Shown in pieces: positions 1-5,852 of a stretch of 6,490 nucleotides of DNA. This stretch comes from an uncultured Bdellovibrionales bacterium (GTDB lineage: Bacteria > Bdellovibrionota > Bdellovibrionia > Bdellovibrionales > UBA1609). Below the pieces are notes generated by a model. The model worked only from the letters and a program-made list of their open reading frames with translations, did not search any database and was not told the origin of the DNA. Position 1 is the first letter of the stretch, and each line of letters begins with the position of its first letter. A program made the position numbers and the translations under genes. The DNA lies in contig CALJPJ010000114.1 in assembly GCA_937980625.1 (NCBI GenBank), positions 1 through 6,490 of the forward strand. Direction: 5' to 3'.

Positions 1-2203
1 CAGGGTGGTCACCTAAAGTCAGCGGAAGACTAAGTAACTGCAAGGCTTGCTCAAAAGTGATCTCCTCCATATCAATATTTGCAGGAATTGAAACTCGCTT
101 AGGTTTTTGCTCAGCTCCACCATCACTCTCACCTAATTGAACATAAGGTCCATAACGGCCAGTTAAAGCATACACTGATAAATCTGTTTCAGGATCTACA
201 CCTAAAGCATCTGCTCCATTAATTTTTTGATCAATAAATTTTTCAGCCAATTCAGCAGTCATATCAGCTGGAAAATGGCTCTCAGGAACAGAAGCACAAA
301 TCTCTTCGCCCGTTGCCTTATCCACCTTACATACGTATGCGCCATAACGACCAACTCTAAAGTCTAAGCCTTCAAGTCCCTGCAAAACAATTGAGCGTGA
401 AGTATCACTATCAATTTTATCTTCTTGCTCTTCGACCTGTGTTTTTAAGCCTCTATCACCAAAGTAAATTTGATCTAAATACTTCGCCCAATCTTCATCT
501 CCTTGAGCAATGCTATCTAAAGAGTTCTCCATTCCTGATGTAAAACTAGTATCCACATAATCAGGAAAATAATTGACCAATAATTTACTAACAACTAAGG
601 CTGTAAAAGTAGGCACCAAAGCATTGCCTACTTTTTTAACATAACCTCTATTTTGAACCGTACTAATAATAGCTGCATAAGTTGACGGACGACCAATTCC
701 TTCTTTTTCCATTTTTTGTACTAGACTGGCCTCTGTATAACGAGCTGGAGGTTTAGTTTCATGCTCATTTGGTTTTAATAAATTTGTTTTGATTTTATCA
801 TTAGCTTGTAGTTTTGGTAAACGAACTTCTCGGTTATCAAGAGCCTGTTCAGGGTTATCAGAACCTTGCACATAAGCTTTTAAAAAACCTGGAAACTCAA
901 TAGTTGTTCCATTAGCCATAAAATTAGCATCACCAACATTTATTTTAACACTCATTTGTTTATGTTCTGAGTTTTTCATTTGGGAGGCCATTGTTCGTTT
1001 CCAAATTAAATCATATAACTTTAGCTGGGCCGAAGACAACTTAGTCTCTTCAGGAGTTTTAAACTCTTCACCAGCAGGACGAATAGCTTCATGGGCCTCT
1101 TGTGCCCCTTTTACCTTTTTCTTTACATAAGATCTAGGTTCATCTGGTAAATACTTATTTCCGTAGATTTCTTTAATACTTGACCTTGCTGCTTTTATCG
1201 CTTGATTAGATAAAAAACTTGAGTCTGTTCTCATATAAGTTATAAAGCCGCGCTCATAAAGTTTTTGTGCCACTTGCATTGTTTCCCGAGAGCTCCAACC
1301 CAGTTTTCTGTTTGCGTCTTGCTGAAGTGTTGAAGTTATAAATGGCGCCGCTGGTTTTCTAGATAAAGGCTTTTCATCCACTTGCGTCACTTCAAATACT
1401 TTATTTTCTATACTTTTTACTATGTCATTGACTGACTCTTGTTGTAAATGGAGTAAATCTTTGCCCTCTTTTAGTTCACCAGTATCTGCATCAAAGTCTT
1501 TACCAATAGCGATTTTTTTGCCCTTATAACTCTGTAATTTAGCATCAAATTCAATACCGTCTTTTTCACACTTCGCTAACAAACTCCAATAATTAGACTT
1601 AACAAATCTAATTCTTTCATGCTCTTTTTCAGAAATTAAACGAACGGCCACGGATTGAACACGGCCAGCCGATAAACCGTAGGCCACCTTCTTCCATATC
1701 ACCGGCGATAATGTATAACCTACTAGTCGATCAAGAACACGCCTGGCTTCTTGAGCCTTAACAAGGTTTGTATCCACCTCTCTAAAGTTAGATAAAGCCT
1801 CTTGAATTGCTTTTTTAGTTATCTCATGAAATACCATTCGCTTTGTTGGTATCTTTGGTTTTAAAACTTCTAACAAATGCCAGCTAATACTCTCCCCTTC
1901 TCTATCTTCATCGGTTGCGAGAATGAGTTCATCTGCTTCTTTTAGTTTACTTTTCAAAAGTTTAACCACTTTTGTTTTATTTTTTGGGATACAGTACATA
2001 GGGTCAAAGTTGTTCTCAATATCCACCCCTAAACTCTTCCAAGGTTTCTTTTTAAATTTTTCAGGGATGTCTTTTGCCGACTTTGGCAGATCACGAATAT
2101 GGCCCATACACGACTCGACAATAAAATCTTTGCCTAGAAATTTACGAATAGTTCGTGCTTTAGTTGGAGACTCAACAATCACAAGAGTTTTTTTAGCTGC
2201 CAT
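1..2203 (-). CDS. topA: DNA topoisomerase I (type IA), 3' end outside window
   Basis: Type IA topoisomerase that relaxes negative supercoils by cutting one strand and passing the other through. The frame is open for 734 codons from the ATG at 2203 and runs off the left edge, so the C-terminus is missing. The N-terminal TOPRIM domain starts LVIVESPTKA (residues 7-16, Glu11) and carries the metal-binding DxDxE motif in ATDEDREGE (Asp98, Asp100, Glu102). SAGRVQSVAVRL lies near 178. The catalytic tyrosine is Tyr323 in FITYMRTDSS. HEAIRP is near 368 and GIGRPSTYAAI near 501, so the whole catalytic core is present. After about residue 600 come TOPRIM C-terminal repeat segments, GRYGAYV at 618-624 and GRYGPYVQ at 682-689, and a further segment begins before LGDHP at the edge. 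No four-cysteine zinc finger is visible. AGGAA sits about 10 bases before the ATG. The gene is transcribed away from the gap at 2204-2599. Confidence 0.97.
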   Translation of the reverse strand, partial: MAAKKTLVIVESPTKARTIRKFLGKDFIVESCMGHIRDLPKSAKDIPEKFKKKPWKSLGVDIENNFDPMYCIPKNKTKVVKLLKSKLKEADELILATDEDREGESISWHLLEVLKPKIPTKRMVFHEITKKAIQEALSNFREVDTNLVKAQEARRVLDRLVGYTLSPVIWKKVAYGLSAGRVQSVAVRLISEKEHERIRFVKSNYWSLLAKCEKDGIEFDAKLQSYKGKKIAIGKDFDADTGELKEGKDLLHLQQESVNDIVKSIENKVFEVTQVDEKPLSRKPAAPFITSTLQQDANRKLGWSSRETMQVAQKLYERGFITYMRTDSSFLSNQAIKAARSSIKEIYGNKYLPDEPRSYVKKKVKGAQEAHEAIRPAGEEFKTPEETKLSSAQLKLYDLIWKRTMASQMKNSEHKQMSVKINVGDANFMANGTTIEFPGFLKAYVQGSDNPEQALDNREVRLPKLQANDKIKTNLLKPNEHETKPPARYTEASLVQKMEKEGIGRPSTYAAIISTVQNRGYVKKVGNALVPTFTALVVSKLLVNYFPDYVDTSFTSGMENSLDSIAQGDEDWAKYLDQIYFGDRGLKTQVEEQEDKIDSDTSRSIVLQGLEGLDFRVGRYGAYVCKVDKATGEEICASVPESHFPADMTAELAEKFIDQKINGADALGVDPETDLSVYALTGRYGPYVQLGESDGGAEQKPKRVSIPANIDMEEITFEQALQLLSLPLTLGDHP

Positions 2204-2599
2204 AAATTATTATTCCTTATTCAAGTCCATATAGGAAACAGATACATATATATAGATGAATTGATTTTTAAAGTATGGCTAGTATTATTTTTTATGTCGC
2301 ACTGTAGCGCCAATCATTCAAATGTTTATTTAATTGCTTAAAGCTATAGTGACAAAGAAGATTTCTTAAACTTTAAGGCTTTTTGTAAGAGAGCTCACAA
2401 TCAACAAAACTAGACTTAACTCTAATTAATTCCAACTGTAAAAATACTTTATTCGTAACACAATTTTTTTTAGTTTATTTATTAATTTTTTTGCATAGCA
2501 AAGCATGTTTTGTTTGTTTTTTATGCAACTATTATATTCATTTCATAATTTTTATGTTCAAAACAAGATTTATAAATAATTAGAGGATGTTAAAAATTT
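2204..2599. other. AT-rich gene-free spacer between topA and the lysR-type gene
   Basis: These 396 bases lie between the stop of the LysR-type gene and the start of topA, both on the minus strand. I find no convincing coding frame, tRNA or rRNA, and no GC-rich hairpin followed by a T-run that would serve as a terminator for either neighbour. It should hold the topA leader and probably its promoter. A weak minus-strand candidate is TTGTCA (2355-2350), 16 bases, then TTAAAT (2333-2328). A second is TTGGCG followed 18 bases later by AATAAT, nearer the gene. Neither is strong. Short inverted repeats are present: CTTAAA-C-TTTAAG at 2365-2377 and TTGCATA/TATGCAA at 2491-2497 and 2522-2528. In such AT-rich DNA they may be chance. 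Confidence 0.6.
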
Positions 2600-3508
2600 T
2601 TAAGTCTGAGTTAAATTAAAACTTGAGTCATTTACAAATTTAAAAAACTCTTTATGGGCTGAGTTTGAAAATTGATTTTTGTACTGATTTAACCAAATAT
2701 AATCAATTATTTTTTTTGAGGTTGGACGAATAATTTTGAGGCTTGAACTTCCATGCTCATCAAATACATATTTCGGCAAAATTCCAACCCCTTGTTCAAG
2801 CTCTATTAGTTTTAACACCATTTCCGCAGAAGCGGCATAAAAACGATAGTTTAAATTCCTTGGTTTTTTTTTATAATGTCGGTAAATCCATTTTGGCATT
2901 ATTTTGTGAGACATATAATAATCAATTATTGGAACTGACTCTAAGCCTGAAAAATTCATAACTTTTGCTTTCATTTTTTGAGCAGCCACTAATACCAATT
3001 CTTGTTGATAAATTTTTTTAGAAATAATATCTGAAGAGCCTTCATGGGGGTAAATAGAAAATGTAAGGTCTACTCTATTGTTTTCTAAATAATTTTGTAA
3101 CCTAGTGGGTGAGGCAAACAAGAATTTAAATTGCGAGTTAGGGTTACCTTTAGAAAAGTCTTTAATTTTGTGTGACAAAATATTTTTTGCAAACTCATAA
3201 TAACAACCTAGTTTTACAACCCCCTCTCCCTCTTCAATTTCATTACTGATTTTACTTAGACTATTGGCAATAATTTGTTGAGAAACTTCAATATCTTTAG
3301 CCAATTGTTTGGCTTTTTCAGTGGGGTAAAGTCTGCGACCCTTTCTTTGAAATAGCTTCACCCCCACTTGTGACTCTAAAATAGATATGGACTGACTAAT
3401 GGCAGACCTTGTTAGGCCTAGCTCTTCACCGGCAGAACGAAAGGAGCCATATTTGACCACGGCATGAAACACTTTCAGTTTATTTAAATCTATATTGTTT
3501 AATATCAT
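2600..3508 (-). CDS. LysR-type transcriptional regulator, divergent from the folate operon
   Basis: A complete 302-residue protein, the usual length for the family. The N-terminal winged helix-turn-helix is clear: DLNKLKVFHAVVKYGSF (7-23), then SAGEELGLTRSAISQSIS (25-42), then LESQVGVKLFQRKGRR (44-59). A linker helix follows to about residue 92. The effector-binding part (about 95-295) shows the weak similarity typical of LTTRs, with the recognisable GVGILP at 240-245. The inducer cannot be read from the sequence. The ATG at 3508 is the only reasonable start, because the upstream frame closes with TAA within five codons. It has no Shine-Dalgarno sequence, and the start codon lies inside a perfect inverted repeat. 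It is divergent from the CADD gene with 80 bases between starts, the usual LTTR-target arrangement. Control of the folate genes is inferred from position only; the target could also be just itself. Confidence 0.95.
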   Translation of the reverse strand: MILNNIDLNKLKVFHAVVKYGSFRSAGEELGLTRSAISQSISILESQVGVKLFQRKGRRLYPTEKAKQLAKDIEVSQQIIANSLSKISNEIEEGEGVVKLGCYYEFAKNILSHKIKDFSKGNPNSQFKFLFASPTRLQNYLENNRVDLTFSIYPHEGSSDIISKKIYQQELVLVAAQKMKAKVMNFSGLESVPIIDYYMSHKIMPKWIYRHYKKKPRNLNYRFYAASAEMVLKLIELEQGVGILPKYVFDEHGSSSLKIIRPTSKKIIDYIWLNQYKNQFSNSAHKEFFKFVNDSSFNLTQT

Positions 3509-3517
3509 TAAACAATA
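3493..3517. promoter_or_regulatory. 11-3-11 perfect inverted repeat over the lysR start codon, likely operator
   Basis: Left arm TATTGTTTAAT (3493-3503), spacer atc, right arm ATTAAACAATA (3507-3517): 22 paired positions without a mismatch. The centre fits the loose LysR-type box T-N11-A. The lysR ATG (3508-3506 on the minus strand) lies within it. A bound regulator would cover the lysR start and lie just upstream of, or on, the -35 region of a plus-strand promoter for the folate operon. As RNA from the minus strand it could also fold over the start codon. The repeat is seen directly; the binding role is inference. Confidence 0.65.
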
Positions 3518-3527
3518 CGTTTATATT
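3498..3527 (+). promoter_or_regulatory. Weak candidate promoter for the folate operon
   Basis: TTTAAT (3498-3503), 18 bases, then TATATT (3522-3527), which matches the -10 consensus at five of six positions. If used, transcription would start near 3534 with a leader of about 55 bases, the -35 would lie inside the inverted repeat, and the -10 would overlap that of the divergent lysR promoter. The -35 is poor, as expected for an activator-dependent promoter but also for chance in AT-rich DNA. Confidence 0.25.
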
Positions 3528-3550
3528 AATAAGTTTTACTAATCAATCAA
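3523..3550 (-). promoter_or_regulatory. Candidate sigma70-type promoter for the lysR-type gene
   Basis: On the minus strand TTGATT (3550-3545) is followed after 16 bases by TAATAT (3528-3523). Transcription would begin near 3516, leaving a leader of roughly eight bases before the ATG at 3508. That fits the absence of a Shine-Dalgarno sequence and would place the inverted repeat over the transcription start. The -10 matches the consensus at only four of six positions, so this is tentative. Confidence 0.35.
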
Positions 3551-3574
3551 AAAGATAAATTATATAAACTAACC

Positions 3575-3580
3575 AAGGAG
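3575..3580 (+). promoter_or_regulatory. Shine-Dalgarno site of the CADD-family gene
   Basis: AAGGAG ends eight bases before the ATG at 3589. It is the clearest ribosome binding site in the window and fixes the start of the first gene of the operon. Confidence 0.85.
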
Positions 3581-3588
3581 ATAACTTT

Positions 3589-4254
3589 ATGGATTTCAGT
3601 ACACAACTTAAAAGCGAAATAAAAGATTTAAACCTACTCAACCACCCATTTTACCAAGCCTGGATGAATGGAACATTAAAATTAATTACTTTAAAAAAGT
3701 ACGCCGAGCAGTATTACCACCATGTGGCTAAGTTTTCACAATATATTAGTGCCACCCACTCCAATTGTGATGACATTGAAAAACGAAAAATTTTAGTTGA
3801 AAACTTAAATGATGAAGAAGGTACGAAAAATACTCCTCACCCTACTTTATGGTTAAATTTTGCCAAAAAATTTAATCAATCTCCACAAGAAGTAAAAAAC
3901 TCTTCTGCTGAGGGAGCAGTAAATAACATTATTAATACATTTATGGGTTTTGGTAAAAGCTCTTATCATGAAGGCCTTGCCTCTTTATACTCCTACGAGT
4001 ACCAGGTGCCTGAAATTGCAGAAACTAAAATTGAAGGCCTCAAAAAAAATTACAACATTACTGACAAATCAAGTCTTGAGTTTTTTGAGGTTCACAAAAA
4101 AGCAGATATTTATCACCGAAAAGCCTGCGAAGAACTCCTTGATCAATTGAGCCCTAAAGAACAAAAAGAGGCATTAGTTGCGGCTAAAAAATCAGCCCAA
4201 TCTTTATGGGATTTTTTATCTAGTATGTACGAGTTAGAAAATGCAGCCGCCTAA
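3589..4254 (+). CDS. CADD-family folate protein, probable self-sacrificing p-aminobenzoate synthase
   Basis: A 221-residue all-helical protein of the TenA/PqqC heme-oxygenase-like fold, matching the chlamydial CADD (CT610) branch. In Chlamydia, CADD makes p-aminobenzoate for folate without PabA/B/C. It is a dimetal oxygenase that cuts up one of its own tyrosines and takes the amino group from one of its lysines. Aligned with CT610 from memory at a steady offset of five residues (except a one-residue insert before His84), all key positions are present. The metal ligands are Glu76, His84, Glu137, His169, Asp173 and His176 (HKKADIYH, 169-176). The tyrosine equivalent to the sacrificed Tyr27 is Tyr22 (HPFYQAW). 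Tyr136 in YSYEYQVP and Lys147, equivalent to Lys152, are also kept. SATHSNCDD (54-62) and NLNDEE (72-77) are family signatures. It heads the folate operon and overlaps folB by 14 bases. TenA thiaminase and PqqC are the alternatives; residues and context argue against both. Confidence 0.93.
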   Translation: MDFSTQLKSEIKDLNLLNHPFYQAWMNGTLKLITLKKYAEQYYHHVAKFSQYISATHSNCDDIEKRKILVENLNDEEGTKNTPHPTLWLNFAKKFNQSPQEVKNSSAEGAVNNIINTFMGFGKSSYHEGLASLYSYEYQVPEIAETKIEGLKKNYNITDKSSLEFFEVHKKADIYHRKACEELLDQLSPKEQKEALVAAKKSAQSLWDFLSSMYELENAAA

Positions 4255-4612
4255 GCACAGTTCACAAATGTTCATTGAAAACTACTCATGCTATGTTCAC
4301 TTAGGGTGTAGCATTGAGGAAAGAACCCATAAACAGGAGGTTCGCTTTTCTATACAAGTTAATTTTAAAATCAATCCTGGTGGAGAGTTTTCAGACCAAC
4401 TTGAAGAAACATTATGTTACGCAAAAGTTTGCAACCTCGTTAATGAACTCACAGAAACAAAACACTTTCAACTTATTGAAAGCTTAACTTTTGAAGTACT
4501 AAACTCATTAAAAAAACTGCACCCTGAGGATGGCTTTGTTGTGACCTGCCACAAGGTCCATCCGCCAGTCAGTCACCTTTTAGGTGGAGTCAAATATGTT
4601 TGTGCAACTTAA
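4241..4612 (+). CDS. folB: Dihydroneopterin aldolase
   Basis: Cytoplasmic enzyme that splits 7,8-dihydroneopterin into 6-hydroxymethyl-7,8-dihydropterin and glycolaldehyde, feeding FolK next door. The protein has 123 residues, normal for FolB. By alignment to E. coli FolB from memory, the catalytic and pterin-binding positions are kept: Glu27 in GCSIEERTHKQ (E. coli Glu21), Tyr60 in LCYAKV (Tyr53), Glu80 in FQLIESLTFEV (Glu74) and Lys105 in CHKVHPPV (Lys98). The start is uncertain. The ATG at 4241 overlaps the CADD gene by 14 bases and suits translational coupling. The ATG at 4268 (residue 10) begins directly at the first strand, MFIENY, and would leave a 114-residue protein. Neither has a good ribosome binding site. 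The tail encodes the Shine-Dalgarno sequence of folKP. A FolX-type epimerase is possible but less likely given the folate context. Confidence 0.92.
   Translation: MQPPKHSSQMFIENYSCYVHLGCSIEERTHKQEVRFSIQVNFKINPGGEFSDQLEETLCYAKVCNLVNELTETKHFQLIESLTFEVLNSLKKLHPEDGFVVTCHKVHPPVSHLLGGVKYVCAT
4582..4589 (+). promoter_or_regulatory. Shine-Dalgarno site that sets the folKP start
   Basis: AGGTGGAG lies inside the last codons of folB and ends six bases before the ATG at 4596. It overlaps a GTG at 4584 that would open the frame four codons earlier. Since the GTG sits within the ribosome binding site itself, the ATG is the better start. Confidence 0.75.
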
Positions 4613-5852
4613 CAAAAAAGTACTTTCAATTGGAAGTAATATGGGTGACAGAATCCTAAATATTAAAGAGGCTATTAAATCTATTAACAGCCTCTCACAA
4701 GTAAAAAAAGTTTCACCTATATATGAAACCCAAGCCCATGTTTGTGATGACTCTAACCCAGGCTATCCTTTTTTAAATTTAGTTATTGAAATCGAAACTC
4801 AAACAGATCCTCAGCAATTTTTACATGAAATTAAAGATCTTGAAAAAAAAATTGGCCGAAAAAAAACTAATAGATGGGGCCCTAGGCTCATAGATATTGA
4901 TATACTGTTTTGGGACAATTTAATTATAGAAACAGACGAATTAACAGTGCCCCACAAAAGTATTTGCCAACGTAGCTTTATACTAGCCCCACTCAAAGAT
5001 TTATATTCTAAATTTAATTCAATTTATAGAGGCCAACAAGATAAACATATGGCACTTATGAAAATATATAATATAACACCAGACTCCTTTTCAGAGCCGA
5101 ACAAAGTTAATGACCTCGACAAATTCAATCTTAGTATTTCCAAAGATCTCAGTGAGGGTGTTTCCTTTATAGATATTGGAGCCGAGTCCACAAGGCCTGG
5201 AGCATCACCATTAACAAGTGATCAAGAATGGTCACGCTTAGCCCCATACTTACAAAGCTATCAACAAGTTTTTAAATCGAAAATTTTGAAACCCAAACTT
5301 AGTGTCGACACCTATCATATTGAAAGCATGGTCCAATCTATTGAGTTAGGTGCTGACATAATTAATGATGTCAGCGGGAAAATCAGTCAAAAAAAATTAG
5401 ATCTCTTAAAGCAAACTGAAGTAAACTATATACTCATGCACAGCTTAGATATCCCTGCTAAAAAAAGTAATTTTATAAACGAACCAATTATTCCATTTTT
5501 AAAAAACTGGCTAGAAAATAAACTAGATACTTTTGAAAAAAATGGTATAAACTTAAATAGAGTTATTTTTGATCCAGGCATTGGCTTTGGGAAAACAGCA
5601 TTACAATCTATTCATATATTGCGTAATATTGATACTTTTAAAGACTACCCCATTAAAGTTTTAGTCGGTCACTCTAGGAAATCTTTTTTAAATACAATTA
5701 CTGATCTAGGTTTTTCCGAGCGCGACTCTTTAAGCCTAGGTGTTAGCTTGGCCTTAATGAATAAAAATGTAGATATATTAAGAGTCCACAATACCAATAT
5801 TCATAACCAAGCAATAAAGGCTTATAACTATGTTAGAACTCAAAGCTATTAA
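4596..5852 (+). CDS. folKP: FolK-FolP fusion: HPPK and dihydropteroate synthase
   Basis: A bifunctional 418-residue protein doing two consecutive steps: pyrophosphorylation of 6-hydroxymethyl-dihydropterin, then condensation with p-aminobenzoate to dihydropteroate. The FolK part (about 1-140) has SIGSNMGDR (11-19), YETQAHV (43-49), NRWGPRLIDIDILFW (92-106, with magnesium ligands Asp100 and Asp102) and VPHKSICQRSFILAPL (118-133). A short linker leads to FolP (about 152-418). There I see YNITPDSFS (158-166), DIGAESTRPGA (193-203), SVDT (236-239), NDVSG (257-261), FDPGIGFGKT (325-334), GHSRKSF (358-364) and the C-terminal RVHN (396-399). All the usual substrate-binding residues are recognisable. 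Two loops differ: PDSFS is followed by EPN rather than DGG, and MHS replaces the usual MHMQG. The start is taken at 4596 because AGGTGGAG precedes it; a GTG at 4584 would add four residues. It overlaps folB by 17 bases and the next gene by 23. Chlamydia also has a FolK-FolP fusion in its folate cluster. Confidence 0.95.
   Translation: MFVQLNKKVLSIGSNMGDRILNIKEAIKSINSLSQVKKVSPIYETQAHVCDDSNPGYPFLNLVIEIETQTDPQQFLHEIKDLEKKIGRKKTNRWGPRLIDIDILFWDNLIIETDELTVPHKSICQRSFILAPLKDLYSKFNSIYRGQQDKHMALMKIYNITPDSFSEPNKVNDLDKFNLSISKDLSEGVSFIDIGAESTRPGASPLTSDQEWSRLAPYLQSYQQVFKSKILKPKLSVDTYHIESMVQSIELGADIINDVSGKISQKKLDLLKQTEVNYILMHSLDIPAKKSNFINEPIIPFLKNWLENKLDTFEKNGINLNRVIFDPGIGFGKTALQSIHILRNIDTFKDYPIKVLVGHSRKSFLNTITDLGFSERDSLSLGVSLALMNKNVDILRVHNTNIHNQAIKAYNYVRTQSY

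Noticed and set aside
1923..2234. 103-codon open frame on the plus strand
   Set aside because: It is antisense to the conserved TOPRIM region of topA and has no recognisable domain.
2365..2377. Palindrome CTTAAA-C-TTTAAG as an operator or terminator
   Set aside because: A one-base loop cannot form a hairpin, there is no GC-rich stem, and short AT palindromes are expected here. It was not listed as a separate feature.
2491..2528. TTGCATA/TATGCAA inverted repeat as a terminator of the LysR-type gene
   Set aside because: Seven-base AT-rich arms with a 24-base loop and no T-run on the minus strand downstream do not make a credible terminator.
2591..2602. TAAAAATTTTTA just after the LysR-type stop as a terminator
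   Set aside because: The palindrome has no G or C and no loop; it is an A/T run, not an intrinsic terminator.
2743..2961. 72-codon open frame on the plus strand
   Set aside because: It lies antisense within the LysR-type gene, whose protein is clearly real.
3950..4150. 66-codon open frame on the plus strand
   Set aside because: It is an alternate frame inside the CADD gene, across the conserved metal-ligand region.
3589..4254. TenA thiaminase II or PqqC as the function of the 221-residue protein
   Set aside because: The fold is shared, but the dimetal ligand set and the Tyr22/Lys147 pair match CADD, and the neighbours are folate genes, not thiamin or PQQ genes.
4811..4996. 61-codon open frame on the minus strand
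   Set aside because: It is antisense to the conserved FolK motifs.
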